Shown: positions 1-10,697, counted from the stretch's first letter. The stretch: DNA of 43,239 bases from Candidatus Equimonas faecalis (GCA_018066245.1 JAGHRT010000032.1:1-43239), one strand, 5' to 3'. The notes: generated by a model not told the origin, from the letters alone. Numbers and translations are program-made.

Positions 1-6
1 CTCACC

Positions 7-1470
7 ATGACCTCATCCCTACGCCGCAGCGTCAGCGCCGACTGGCTGGTAGTCGTACTCTACCTCCTCTTGCTCCTCATGGGCTGGTTCACCCTCTGCG
101 GGGCGAGCCACGACATCGGCGACACCGACTTCCTGAGCTGGAGCACCCGCACCGGCAAGCAACTCGTGTGGATAGGGCTCTCCCTCGTGCTGGGACTTGT
201 CATCATCAAGGCCGAAGTGCGCTATATCGATACGTTTGCCGGCTTCTTCTACTGGTTCATGATGCTCGTCCTGCTTATCACGCCTTTCATCGCCAAGGAC
301 ATCAAAGGCTCCCGCTCCTGGATTTCCCTCGGCTTTATGAACCTGCAGCCCGCCGAGTTTGCCAAATGTGCCACGGCCCTCTACCTCGCACGCTTTCTCC
401 ACCAGGCGCGGCTGCGGCTGGACACGCTGCGCAACCTCATGCGCACGGCCCTCTACGTGCTCCTGCCGATGGGGCTCATCGTCCTTCAGAAAGAAACGGG
501 CAGCGCACTGGTATATACGGCTTTCTTCCTGGTATTTTACCGTGAAGGCATGACAGGCAGCATTCTCTTCTGTGCGCTGTCGGCTGTCGCTTACTTCGTC
601 ATCGGCATCAAGTACAGCATGGTGCCTGTCCCCGGCACGCTCACGCCCCTCGGCGAGTTTTGCGTGCTCATCCTTGCGGGCCTGTCCACGCTCGGCATGA
701 TGAAGGTCTATGGGGAGCGGCCCCCGCGCCTCTGGCCCATGCTCTGGGGCGGCTTGGCGGCCACGGCGGCGGCATGGGCGGTGAGCCGCTTCATCGTGCC
801 CTTCGACATCTCGTGGGTGGTGCTGGCCCTGTTGCTCACGCTGGTGGGCTACCTCCTGCTCAGGGGGCTTGCGGAGCACACGCGCCTGAACCACTACACG
901 CTCATCGCCCTCTTCGCCCTCGGCTCGGTGGGCTTCCTCTACTCGGCCGACTACACGCTCAACCACGTCCTACAGCCCCACCAGCAAGGCCGCGTCCGCG
1001 TGCTCCTCGGCATAGAGGACGACCCGCGCGGCGCAGGCTACAACGTCAATCAGGCCAAGATAGCCATTGGCAGCGGCGGACTGGCCGGCAAGGGCTTTAT
1101 GAACGGCACGCAGACCAAGCTGAACTATGTGCCCGAGCAGGACACCGATTTCATCTTCTGCACCGTGGGTGAGGAGGAGGGCTTCCTGGGCTGCACCTTG
1201 GTGCTGGCCACGTTTCTCGCCCTTATACTCCGTCTCATCCACCTCGCCGAGCGTCAGGACACGGTCTTCGGCCGTGTCTATGGCTATAGCGTCCTGAGCA
1301 TACTCCTCTTCCACGTGTTCATCAACGTGGGTATGGTAATCGGCCTTACCCCCGTCATAGGCATACCGCTCCCGCTGTTCAGCTACGGCGGCAGTTCGCT
1401 GTGGGGATTTACCCTGCTGCTGTTCCTCTTCCTCCGGCTGGACAAGGACTCCAGAAGCAGGCGGGCGTGA
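7..1470 (+). CDS. rodA: RodA, rod-shape SEDS peptidoglycan glycosyltransferase
   Basis: This is a SEDS-family membrane protein of 487 residues with about ten hydrophobic segments. SEDS proteins polymerise glycan strands from lipid II together with a class B penicillin-binding protein; RodA does this for lateral wall growth. Visible family signatures are the block GSRSWISLGFMNLQPAEFAK near residues 100-120, the PEQDTDFIFCTVGEEEGF block near residues 378-395 and the C-terminal PLPLFSYGGSS motif. The first two favour RodA over FtsW. The start is the ATG six bases into the window. In many Bacteroidota rodA follows mreBCD and the PBP2 gene, so the missing upstream neighbour is probably PBP2, but this cannot be seen here. 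A long extra loop around residues 230-300 is less conserved. Confidence 0.93.
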   Translation: MTSSLRRSVSADWLVVVLYLLLLLMGWFTLCGASHDIGDTDFLSWSTRTGKQLVWIGLSLVLGLVIIKAEVRYIDTFAGFFYWFMMLVLLITPFIAKDIKGSRSWISLGFMNLQPAEFAKCATALYLARFLHQARLRLDTLRNLMRTALYVLLPMGLIVLQKETGSALVYTAFFLVFYREGMTGSILFCALSAVAYFVIGIKYSMVPVPGTLTPLGEFCVLILAGLSTLGMMKVYGERPPRLWPMLWGGLAATAAAWAVSRFIVPFDISWVVLALLLTLVGYLLLRGLAEHTRLNHYTLIALFALGSVGFLYSADYTLNHVLQPHQQGRVRVLLGIEDDPRGAGYNVNQAKIAIGSGGLAGKGFMNGTQTKLNYVPEQDTDFIFCTVGEEEGFLGCTLVLATFLALILRLIHLAERQDTVFGRVYGYSVLSILLFHVFINVGMVIGLTPVIGIPLPLFSYGGSSLWGFTLLLFLFLRLDKDSRSRRA

Positions 1471-1541
1471 ACGCCCCCCGAGGCCGGAAGGCTTGGCCCC
1501 GGAGAAGCCGGCGCTTGCGGAGCGTCCGGAAACTCAGGCCC

Positions 1542-1632
1542 ATAGGCCGGCAGAAACTGTCGGCGGACTACGAAAAACTGTCGTATAGACCTGTAAGAAC
1601 TATCCTATAGACTAATTTCAACTACCCTATAA
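1542..1632. repeat. Dispersed 21/22-bp repeat family, copy between rodA and the next gene
   Basis: The gap after rodA carries one inverted core (CTGTCGGCGGACTACG) followed by degenerate units built on TATAGAC and CTATAGACTAATTTCAAC. The same words recur at 3104-3412, 6170-6257, 10407-10500, 15811-15985, 31633-31709 and 38155-38262. No gene or terminator is obvious in this gap. Confidence 0.75.
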
Positions 1633-1701
1633 ACCCCTAAATCCTTCTCCTGCCGATGTTTCCCCCTGCGGGGAACAGAGCAGGACTCCTACTTAACTAC
1701 C

Positions 1702-2181
1702 GTGAACAATCCCAACGAAAAGAACGGCTCGCCGCTGGCCGGCATCTTCTTGGTGCTGGCCTTTGTGGCCGCAGCCGTTGCCCTGATTATCTTCCTCAAG
1801 AGTTCCACCACGCGCAGCCTCGACGGCGACGGCCGCCTGCGCACCACCGCCGACTCCCTCGTGGCCACGCCCGCCCTCGCCCCCGATGAGCCGGCTTCTG
1901 CCGACGCGCCTTTCGTGGTAGTGCCCGACACGATGATGGGCACCGACGGGCGCGAAGTCTCCGATGCCGGCTATGAAGACGGCTACTGGGCCGGCTACGA
2001 CGATGCCCACCTCGGGCAAGAGCGGGCCTCCTACGACGAGAGCTGCACCTTCCCCACGCCTGCCGAGCGGCGCAAGTATGCCCAGAACTACCGCGAGGGC
2101 TACGCCGAGGGCTGGCAGGCCGGCATCTTCGACCGCGAGGCTGCCGACCGGGCCGACGAACATAAAAAGATGCCGCAATGA
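1702..2181 (+). CDS. Small single-pass membrane protein with GY-rich motifs, unknown function
   Basis: This protein of 159 residues starts at GTG and has one N-terminal membrane segment near residues 12-33 (AGIFLVLAFVAAAVALIIFL). A Pro/Ala/Asp-rich linker follows, then two similar acidic motifs: GYEDGYWAGYDDA near residue 94 and YREGYAEGWQAG near residue 134. These YxxGYxxG motifs resemble short repeats found in Bacteroidota proteins of unknown role. The GTG start is chosen because it gives a short N-terminus before the membrane segment and no ATG lies nearby upstream. The stop overlaps the ATG of the next gene (ATGA arrangement), so the two are probably translationally coupled. I do not recognise a function. 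Confidence 0.72.
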   Translation: MNNPNEKNGSPLAGIFLVLAFVAAAVALIIFLKSSTTRSLDGDGRLRTTADSLVATPALAPDEPASADAPFVVVPDTMMGTDGREVSDAGYEDGYWAGYDDAHLGQERASYDESCTFPTPAERRKYAQNYREGYAEGWQAGIFDREAADRADEHKKMPQ

Positions 2182-3080
2182 CACGCCTCGCGCTCATACT
2201 GATGATGGTGGCGGGGGTGGGGATGCCGTCTCAGCTCCTTGCCGAGGACGTGTTCCGCCGCATGACCAGCTCCGACGACCTCACCGAGAACGCCGACTAT
2301 CTTGTGGGTGTCGTGATGCAGTCCCCTCATTCTGGTCCCTGGGTGCTTTATATTCTCTCTTCCAAGTCCTTCAAGACACACCTGACTGCCGTTGAGACGG
2401 CATTTCGGGAGGCTCCGGAAACGCTGGAGGCACCAGAGGGCAACTGCGTGTGGCGCATCGTGAGGTGCGGCGGCGATATAGCCCTGCGTAGTGCGGCGGG
2501 GCAGTACATCAGCAACCCTAAAGGTTCCGATCTGAGCCTGACTGCTTCGCCCTCCTTCTGGACTCCGCAGGACGAGGCCACGACCATATCCCTCCAAAAC
2601 ACCGCGACGGGAAAATACCTTGGCGGGGGGCATCTCAGCCGCTCCCCCTACACGCGCTATTTCGGTGCCTACGCAGAAGGCCCCCTTTGCCTCTACAAGC
2701 GCGAACAGGCCCCCGAGAGCCTCACTGCCTACGAGCGATTCTGGGAAGCCGACGGCTGCGAAACCCTCTGCCTGCCCTTCGCCTGCACGGTGCCCCAGCC
2801 CTTCACGGCCTATGCGGTGGGCGAGGGCAGCGGCGACCAGCCCACCTATACGCCCACGACAAGCCTCGGTGCAGGCCAACCCGCCGTGATAAAAGGGCCG
2901 AAAGGCCTGCTCTTCCGCGTGGAGGCTGTGGGGCCGCCCGCCGCAGCGCCCCAGCCGACCTACCTCACCGGCACCTTCCGCCCCCTGCGCCTGAACCAGG
3001 GGCGCGTGCTGACCGACCAAGGCTTTGAGCCCGTGGCCGAAGGGTGCTTCCTGCCCGCCTTCCGCGCCTACTTGAAATGA
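2178..3080 (+). CDS. Exported protein of unknown function, possible beta-trefoil-like modules
   Basis: This is a 300-residue protein with a signal peptide (MTRLALILMMVAGVGMPSQLLA). Mature segments such as IALRSAAGQYISNPKGS and ISLQNTATGKYLGGGH follow the pattern 'hydrophobic-L-x-S/N-x-x-x-G-x-Y-L/I'. This is seen in fascin or ricin-like beta-trefoil folds, and it also occurs in the post-catalytic region of the two C10 proteases downstream (for example YYLQSGLGNYIPAF). The likeness is judged by eye and is an inference. It shares a 4-bp overlap with the preceding membrane protein gene. The C-terminus lacks a clear T9SS tail. It lies immediately before the large repeat array. Confidence 0.72.
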   Translation: MTRLALILMMVAGVGMPSQLLAEDVFRRMTSSDDLTENADYLVGVVMQSPHSGPWVLYILSSKSFKTHLTAVETAFREAPETLEAPEGNCVWRIVRCGGDIALRSAAGQYISNPKGSDLSLTASPSFWTPQDEATTISLQNTATGKYLGGGHLSRSPYTRYFGAYAEGPLCLYKREQAPESLTAYERFWEADGCETLCLPFACTVPQPFTAYAVGEGSGDQPTYTPTTSLGAGQPAVIKGPKGLLFRVEAVGPPAAAPQPTYLTGTFRPLRLNQGRVLTDQGFEPVAEGCFLPAFRAYLK

Positions 3081-3103
3081 GCCGCCCGCTGCCAGCGAAA
3101 AAA

Positions 3104-3164
3104 AGTCCGCCGATAGGAAAAATTAGTCCGCCGATAGGAAAAACTGTCGGCGGACTAATTTCAC
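3104..3164. repeat. 21-bp repeat units, two direct and one inverted
   Basis: AGTCCGCCGATAGG begins at 3104 and again at 3125 (period 21). It is followed by the inverted form CTGTCGGCGGACTA at 3144-3157. This is the same core word found inside lptD, mutL and gldL. Confidence 0.85.
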
Positions 3165-3420
3165 CTACTCTATAGGCTGGGAAAAAGAAGTAGGCCGTCG
3201 CACCTGCGGCTCGGCGGACTTGTTTCACCTACTCTATAGGCTGGGAAAAAGAAGTCGGTTGCCGCACCTGCGGCTCGGCGGACTAATTTCACCTACTCTA
3301 TAGGCCGGGAAAAAGAGGTCGGTTGCCGCACCTGCGGCTCGGTGGACTAATTTCACCTACTCTATAGGCCAGGAAAAAGAGGTCGGCCGTCGCACCTGCG
3401 GCTCGGCGGACTGCGCACGC
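3165..3420. repeat. 64-bp tandem repeat array, four units
   Basis: Units begin at 3165, 3229, 3293 and 3357, with an exact period of 64. Each contains CTACTCTATAGGC, a run of A within GGGAAAAAGA, the near-palindrome GCACCTGCGGC (perfect GCCGCACCTGCGGC in the middle units) and the core CTCGGCGGACTAATTTCAC. The last unit diverges after about 3412. Inverted copies of the same 64-bp unit lie at 15811-15970. No coding gene is supported between 3081 and 3578; the rest of this gap (3413-3519) is GC-rich, with one more degenerate GTCGCGCCTGCGG word. Confidence 0.9.
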
Positions 3421-3519
3421 CAAGTCGGCCGTCGCGCCTGCGGTATCCCCCGCAAGGCCCCCGTTCCGTATCAATGCGTAGGCGCGTGTCGCCCGTCCGC
3501 GCGAATATCCTAAGGAAAG

Positions 3520-3551
3520 TTTGCAGGGGTCGCAATTTATTTGTAACTTTG
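3520..3551 (+). promoter_or_regulatory. Bacteroidota sigma promoter for the first C10 protease
   Basis: TTTG at 3520-3523 and TAACTTTG at 3544-3551 are separated by 20 bp. They match the Bacteroidota -33/-7 pattern (TTTG, about 19-21 bp, TAnnTTTG). The ATG at 3579 lies 27 bases after the -7 box. Confidence 0.75.
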
Positions 3552-3578
3552 TGCCCGCAACCATTCATATCCCCTCCG

Positions 3579-6155
3579 ATGAAAAGACTCATCCCCATAG
3601 CCCTTGCACTCCTCGGCCTGACAGCGCAGGCCGAAGTGCGCTCAGTGGACGCGATGCAAGGCATCGCCGCCGCTAAACTCAGCCAACTGAAATCTCCCGC
3701 CCTGCGAGCCAAAGTCCGCAGCGGCGAAAAACTCCGTGTTCTGGCCGACCGCAGCCAGCTCACCCTCTTCGGTTACGACCGTCAGGGCTGGGCGATTGTC
3801 AGCAAGGACGACCGCTTCCCGGCCGTGGTGGCCTACGGCGACTCGCCCCTCGACATGGACAACCTCTCCCCCGAGTTCCAGTGGCTCATGGAGGGCTACG
3901 ACCGAGGAATGGCCAAGGCCCTGACCGACGGCGGCGGCCTCGTGGCCCGCTCCGCTCCCATCCAGAGCAGCGTCCTCATGCCCGTGGAGCCTCTCGTGCA
4001 GACCCATTGGGCACAGTCCTGGCCCTACAACGCCAAGTGCCCCCGCATGATAATCGACGAGGGGGACGTGCAGTGCGTAACCGGCTGCGTGGCCACCGCC
4101 TTCGCCCAGGTGCTCTACTACCATAAGGCCCCGCTCACCATTCAGGGGAAGAAGTCCTACTTCTGGTCGAGTGAGGAGGACGGCACCCTGCGCAAGCTCA
4201 CCTACGACTTCGACGCCAATCCCTTCGACTGGGACAATATGCACCTCACCTACGACAGCGAACACAACTACTCCCAGACCGAGGTCGATGCCATCGCCAA
4301 TTTCATGTCGGCCTGCGGCGTGCTTGCCAACATGAACTACGGTTACAACTACGGCTCCGGTGCGCTCACCAACGAGGTAACCGAGGCCATCAACGCCTAC
4401 TGCACCGACATCCGCTCCACCGACCATGGCGGCAGTCATTGGTCTGCCGTGGACGTAAGCCTGATTGCGCGTGAGCTCAATGCCGGCCGTCCGCTCGTGT
4501 TCAGCGGCGGAGACGGCTACGGGCAGAATGGCCACTGCTTCGTCATCGACGGTGTGGACCAGGACGGCCTTATTCACTGCAACCTCGGCTGGGCTGGCGG
4601 CGGCGACGGCTACTATTCGCCCCAGACCCCCGGCGATTACAGCACCTTCTGCCGTCTGAACACCGTCATCCCCTGTACGCGCGTCGAGGCCGCCGAACCG
4701 CTGCCCGAACTCGCCGGCAAACTCATCACGGCCAGCACTGCTGCGCCCGCCACCGCCGTAAAGCCCAACACGTGGTACGTGCTCTACAACGAGGGGCGGA
4801 GCGTGGCTCTCGCCGACGACGGTACGGAAAAGAATGTGGGCATCAGTCCCGTCCTACCCGCCGCCCGGCGTGCCGAATATGCCGCCCGCGCCCTCGTGCG
4901 CTTCGTTCCCTCCGGCGATAAGTACTACCTGCAATCAGGACTCGGCAACTACATTCCCGCATTTACCAAGGGGCTCGGAGCAAAGCCCACGCAGAACAAA
5001 CAGGACACCTACTCCGTGAAATTCCTCAACGACGGCCACGCCGCACTGGTGGGCTACAACAACGTGGTCATGGAGTGCGGCCACGCCATCGTGAAGGGGC
5101 GTGAGGCCCAGACCGCCCTGGAGATTGGCGGCACCGAGAGTTGGCTGCTCTATCCCGCCACCGTGGCTGACGACCCCGCCGCCAAACCCGTGCAGACCAT
5201 AGAGAACAGCGTGGCCGAACTCAGGATGGTGAAGGGCGGCACAGCCGAACTTTCGGCCAGCGTACTGCCCGCCGATGCCAGCGTAGGCGACGTGATATGG
5301 GCAAGCGACAAAGCGGGCTATGCCAGTGTGGACAGTTACGGCATCGTTACCGCCAGGGCACGCGGCACGGCCACCGTTACAGCCCGGGCCGCCGATGGCA
5401 GCAAGGCGCAGGGCACGACCACCGTCTATGTGGGCACCCTGAGCAACGTCGAGGCCGTCAGCAATCTGAAGAACACCGCCACTTATCTCCTGAGCAACGT
5501 GGGCTACACGCAGGGCTACCTCATTGCCACCGACACCACCACCGCTTATCCCCAGCTGCGCGGCATCGTGCAGAAACAGGCCACTCCTGAGTGGATAGAC
5601 CCCCTCTATTGGGACGACCCGCAGCTTGGCAACGCCTACACCCAGTGGCAGCTGATGAAAGCCTCCGACGGGCAGTACTACCTCTACAACGTGGGAATGC
5701 GGCAGTTCCTTTCCAACGGCGCAGAGGAGAAGTCCGAATACGTGTTCAGCCGCACGCCCAAACCCGTCAGCATAAGCGTGGTGGGCAGCGATGACTTTAC
5801 GGGTGCCAGCACGCTGGCCGGCTATTTCTACATCAACGGCGGCAGCAACGACCGCAGCCGCCTGTGCGCCGGCACCGCCTATCCCAATCCCGCCCATTGG
5901 GTTTACAGCACCAATTCGGGAGCCAAGAAGCAAAGCGTGTGGAAGTTGGAGGAAACCAACGGCCTCGCCACCGGCCTCGACCTGCTCACCACCGCACAGC
6001 TGGACGAGTTGCTCAGCACCGACGGCGTTCACTCCACACAGACCCGCTCCGAGGCTGCACAGACCGGGGAATACGACCTCGCAGGCCGTGCGCTGCACAG
6101 CGGTAAAGCCCTGAAAGGCATCAGCATCCGTGCCGGACGAAAAATCATCAGATAG
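3579..6155 (+). CDS. C10 family (streptopain-like) cysteine protease with T9SS tail, paralogue 1
   Basis: This is a secreted cysteine protease of 858 residues. It has a signal peptide (MKRLIPIALALLGLTAQA) and a streptopain-type prodomain near residues 40-115 (LTLFGYDRQGWAIVSKDDRF). In the peptidase C10 domain the catalytic Cys170 lies in [11 protein letters not shown] and the likely catalytic His319 in NGHCFVIDG, followed by NLGWAGGGDGYY. Next come a region with YYLQSGLGNYIPAF, a BIG2-like Ig domain near residues 538-618 (ending RGTATVTA...TTTVYVG) and a final module. The C-terminus ends in ISIRAGRKIIR, typical of T9SS type A sorting tails. An upstream in-frame extension is possible, but ATG 3579 is chosen because it gives a clean signal peptide and follows a good promoter. 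Relatives include interpain A and PrtT. Likely cargo of the T9SS encoded at 31812-38066. Confidence 0.92.
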   Translation: MKRLIPIALALLGLTAQAEVRSVDAMQGIAAAKLSQLKSPALRAKVRSGEKLRVLADRSQLTLFGYDRQGWAIVSKDDRFPAVVAYGDSPLDMDNLSPEFQWLMEGYDRGMAKALTDGGGLVARSAPIQSSVLMPVEPLVQTHWAQSWPYNAKCPRMIIDEGDVQCVTGCVATAFAQVLYYHKAPLTIQGKKSYFWSSEEDGTLRKLTYDFDANPFDWDNMHLTYDSEHNYSQTEVDAIANFMSACGVLANMNYGYNYGSGALTNEVTEAINAYCTDIRSTDHGGSHWSAVDVSLIARELNAGRPLVFSGGDGYGQNGHCFVIDGVDQDGLIHCNLGWAGGGDGYYSPQTPGDYSTFCRLNTVIPCTRVEAAEPLPELAGKLITASTAAPATAVKPNTWYVLYNEGRSVALADDGTEKNVGISPVLPAARRAEYAARALVRFVPSGDKYYLQSGLGNYIPAFTKGLGAKPTQNKQDTYSVKFLNDGHAALVGYNNVVMECGHAIVKGREAQTALEIGGTESWLLYPATVADDPAAKPVQTIENSVAELRMVKGGTAELSASVLPADASVGDVIWASDKAGYASVDSYGIVTARARGTATVTARAADGSKAQGTTTVYVGTLSNVEAVSNLKNTATYLLSNVGYTQGYLIATDTTTAYPQLRGIVQKQATPEWIDPLYWDDPQLGNAYTQWQLMKASDGQYYLYNVGMRQFLSNGAEEKSEYVFSRTPKPVSISVVGSDDFTGASTLAGYFYINGGSNDRSRLCAGTAYPNPAHWVYSTNSGAKKQSVWKLEETNGLATGLDLLTTAQLDELLSTDGVHSTQTRSEAAQTGEYDLAGRALHSGKALKGISIRAGRKIIR

Positions 6156-6169
6156 ACCCCTGCGGCCTG

Positions 6170-6257
6170 TCCTATAGACTACGGAAAACTACCGTATAGA
6201 CTACGGAAAACTACCGTATAGACTACGAAAAACTATCCTATACACTCGCAAAAACGA
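6170..6257. repeat. 22-bp tandem repeat between the two protease genes
   Basis: Four units of about 22 bp built on TATAGACTACGGAAAACTA, with starts near 6170, 6192, 6214 and 6236; the last is degenerate. The middle units are nearly exact. The same TATAGACTACGAAAA word occurs at 10478-10495, and related words occur at 1581-1632 and 38217-38262. No separate promoter is evident before the next gene, so the repeat may sit in a transcribed leader. Confidence 0.85.
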
Positions 6258-6283
6258 TTAGATAAACCAAGAGCAACTACCCT

Positions 6284-8886
6284 ATGAAACGCTACACACT
6301 CACCCTTTTTGCCGCAGTGCTCGCCCTGCTGTCCGTGCAGGCCGACCGCCGCACCGATGCGGCCATGCGCCAACTGGCCGCACAAGCCCTCAGTCAGACC
6401 AACTCCACCCGCCTCCGCACCAAAGCACAGGAGGTGCAGGACTTGAAAGCGGTCAAGACGATGGAGCAACTCACCCTCTTCGCCTACGATGACGCAGGCT
6501 GGGCCATCGTCAGCCACGACGATGCCTTCACGCCCGTACTCGGCTACGGCGATTCCCCCCTCGACATGGCAAACCCCTCACCCGAGTTCCTCTGGCTCCT
6601 CAAGACATTCAACGCCGGCATGGCCGACGACCTGAAGCAAGGCACCGCCAGCACACGCCGGCAGGTAAGGAGCAAGACCTGCTCCGTGCTCCGTGAGGTC
6701 AAGCCCCTCCTCAAGACCAACTGGAACCAGGCCTGGCCCTACAACACCAAGTGCCCGATGGTCCAGGGGGAGTATGGCAAGGAGTATTGCATAACGGGCT
6801 GCGTCGCCACCGCCTTCGCACAGGTGCTCTACTACCTCAAGTTGCCACGCAAAGCCCACGGCACAAAATCATACACGTGGGCCAATACCGTGGAAGACAA
6901 TCCCCAAGTGCTCTCCTACGACTTCAGCGCACAGCCCTTCGACTGGGACAACATCCCCGTTAATTACGACCCCGTGAAAGGCACCAAGGCACAGCTCGAT
7001 GCACTGGGAAACCTTATGTACGCCTGCGGAGTGATGGCTAACATGAACTACACGCCTACCGGAAGCGGCGCAGCATGTCCCACGGTCAGCAACAGCATCA
7101 ACAATCACTTTGAAGACCTCACCAGTCAGACCGTCGGCTACTACCAGCCCAAGAATGGCACACACATGCCCGCCGACCTCATAGCCTCTGAGCTGAATGC
7201 AGGCCGCCCCTTGGTGTTCTCCGGATCCGACAAAGACGAGAAGAACGGCCATGCCTTCGTCATTGACGGCTCGGACGCTAAGGGTTACGTCCACTGCAAC
7301 CTCGGTTGGAGCGGTCAGGGCAATGGCTACTTCGCCATGGACGAAATGAGCGGCTATCCCACCTTCCAGACGCTCTCCACCGTCGTTCCCTCCGTCAATC
7401 TCGCCGTGGGTAAGCCCTGCGCCGACCTGAACATGAAGTCCCTCACCGCCGACACCAAACATCCCGCCACCGAACTCACCTCTGGCCAATGGTACGTCAT
7501 GTGGAACGAGGGCCGCAGCGTAGCCCTCTGCGACAAGGGAAAAGGCGTAGCCGTAGGCACAAGCACGTGGCTCCCCGACGGAAAACGCTCCGAGTATCTG
7601 GCCAGCACGGTCGTGCGACTTGTGCCCAATGCCGCAGGCACCCGCTATTCCATCCAGACGGGCCTTGGCAACTACCTCCCCGCTTTCGGACAGAACGCTA
7701 CGGGAAACGCTACGACATCCAGCGCCGCCACCTACGCCATCAGTACAATCGTCGATACAAGCGGTCAAGTACAGGACGGGCACTTCTGCTTAGTTTCCAC
7801 TTCCAACGTGAGAATGGATTGCAACGGCAACAACATTGTGGGCTGGGAGACGGGTACGACCAAGGAGGTCGGCGGCAATGCCAGCTGGCAGTTCTATCCT
7901 GTGAGCCTGGCCGACGTTACAAATCACAAGCCCGTAGAGGACATCATACTTGAGGCCGACACCGTGCGCCTCCTCGTAGGAGGAAAGTACGCCCTGTCGC
8001 CCACAGTTACGCCTGCCGATGCGAGCGTGCCGTATGTCAGCTGGACAAACAGCAAGAACGTAGTGGCAGCCGTGGACAACGGCGGAAACATTACCGCTAA
8101 GACGGCCGGAACCACACTTATCACAGCCTCAAGCGTGGACGGAACCGACCTGGCACGCACTTGCACCGTGATGGTAGGCACTCGCAAGCAGACAACGAAA
8201 CTCAGCAGCCTGATGTTCTCCTCTATTTACCTGCTGATGAACGGAGCCGGCACGGGAGGCTATCTTGTGGCCGACGGGGAAGATGCCACCCACCCCGTGC
8301 TGCGCGGCATCCAAGCGAAGTCCGCTGCCGGCTGTAAGGATGAGCTGTACTGGGAAGACGCAGAGCTGGGCCATCCCACCACTCTTTGGCAGATTCCGCA
8401 GGATGAGGCCGGCAACTACTACCTCTACAATCTCGGAGTGGGCAAGTTCCTCGTCAATGGGGAGGGAGAGCAGACAGAATACGTATTCAGCGATACGCCC
8501 AAGCCTGTGAGCATTGCAGCTGTCGGCGAGGCAGACTTCACGGACAGTAAGGAGTGGATAGGCTCCTTCTACTTTAATTGCGGCCAGACCGACGGCAGCC
8601 GCCTGATGGCCGCCACCAATTTCCTCAACCCCGCCCATTGGCTTGACTCCGAGACGGTGGCTCGCAAGAAGCAAAGCGTCTGGACTGTCAGCAGCGTGAG
8701 TGGCCTGAACAAGGGCTTGAAGGTTTGGACGAAGGATGCCTTCAATAAATTCATAGCCCCTGAGGGCATTTCCTCCGCCAGCCTGCGTGGCGGCCAGTCA
8801 AGCGTGGCCCGCGACCTGACGGGGCGTGCCGTTGCCCAGCCCGCCCGTGGCGTGGTCATTCAGGGCGGTAAGAAAATCATACGCTG

Positions 8887-8887
<1 letters not shown>
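6284..8887 (+). CDS. C10 family (streptopain-like) cysteine protease with T9SS tail, paralogue 2
   Basis: This 867-residue paralogue of the preceding protein has the same domain order. It has a signal peptide ([20 protein letters not shown]), a prodomain ([20 protein letters not shown]), catalytic Cys173 in [11 protein letters not shown] and His323 in NGHAFVIDG, then [27 protein letters not shown] region, a BIG2-like domain near residues 545-630 and a terminal module follow, and the protein ends in [11 protein letters not shown] as a T9SS-type tail. Both active-site residues are intact, so it is probably active. The pair looks like a tandem duplication that has diverged clearly. The stop codon overlaps the start of sufB by one base (TGATG). 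Confidence 0.92.
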
Positions 8888-10332
<1,445 letters not shown>

Positions 10333-10357
10333 ATCCCGCGTAGCCCGTACACCGCCG

Positions 10358-10404
10358 AATGCTCCCTTGCAGCGTAGCCCGTACTATTCTGCAAGGGAGC
10401 ATTT
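10358..10404 (+). terminator. Long perfect hairpin after sufB, terminator-like
   Basis: AATGCTCCCTTGCAG at 10358-10372 pairs perfectly with CTGCAAGGGAGCATT at 10389-10403, around a 16-nt loop. A weak T/C tract follows. The word GCGTAGCCCGTAC occurs twice, once before the stem and once in the loop (starting near 10338 and 10372). Confidence 0.65.
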
Positions 10405-10406
10405 CC

Positions 10407-10500
10407 TACTCTATACAGTAGTCTTTCTTACTCTATACAGTAGCTTCTCCTACTCTATACAGTAGTTTCAACTGTCCGATAGACTACGAAAAGCCGTCCT
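10407..10500. repeat. 22-bp tandem repeat, three units, plus a degenerate dispersed-repeat copy
   Basis: TACTCTATACAGTAG starts at 10407, 10429 and 10451 (period 22). Each unit is close to an inverted repeat (CTACT...AGTAG). TTTCAACTGTCCGATAGACTACGAAAA-like sequence follows, split here as TTTCAACTGTCC and GATAGACTACGAAAA, which links it to the family seen elsewhere in the window. Confidence 0.85.
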
Positions 10501-10550
10501 ACAGGCTACGCCGCGCCCGCCCTGCGCCGCTGCCCACGGGTAAAAGAGTA

Positions 10551-10582
10551 GCCGCCCGCCTACTTGGGGTAGGCAGGCGGCA
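10551..10582 (-). terminator. Terminator of the tRNA-Arg transcript
   Basis: On the minus strand GCCGCCTGCCTAC pairs with GTAGGCGGGCGGC across a short loop (one central mismatch). TACTCTTTTAC follows. It lies a few bases past the tRNA 3' end. Confidence 0.7.
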
Positions 10583-10589
10583 CACTACG

Positions 10590-10663
10590 TGACTCCGCTG
10601 GGATTCAAACCCAGGACCTTCAGAACCGGAATCTGACGCTCTATTCAGCTAAGCTACGGAGCC
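10590..10663 (-). tRNA. tRNA-Arg, anticodon CCG
   Basis: A 74-nt cloverleaf on the minus strand. The acceptor stem GGCTCCG pairs with CGGAGTC (one G-U). The D arm contains GCTTAGCTGAATAGAGC, the anticodon stem-loop is TCAGA-TTCCGGT-TCTGA with anticodon CCG (reads CGG, Arg), and the T arm is CTGGG-TTTGAAT-CCCAG. The discriminator base is A and no CCA is encoded. A good -7 box lies 35 bases upstream on the same strand. Confidence 0.95.
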
Positions 10664-10697
10664 GCAACCTATAGGCAAGCCTTGTCGGTTCTGCCGG

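Noticed and set aside
19-966. Long minus-strand open frame opposite rodA
   Set aside because: It is a GC-bias shadow: rodA on the plus strand has strong family motifs and the opposite frame has none.
3474-3578. Longer N-terminus for the first C10 protease
   Set aside because: The extra 35 residues are basic, lie upstream of the promoter's expected start and hide the signal peptide; ATG 3579 fits better.
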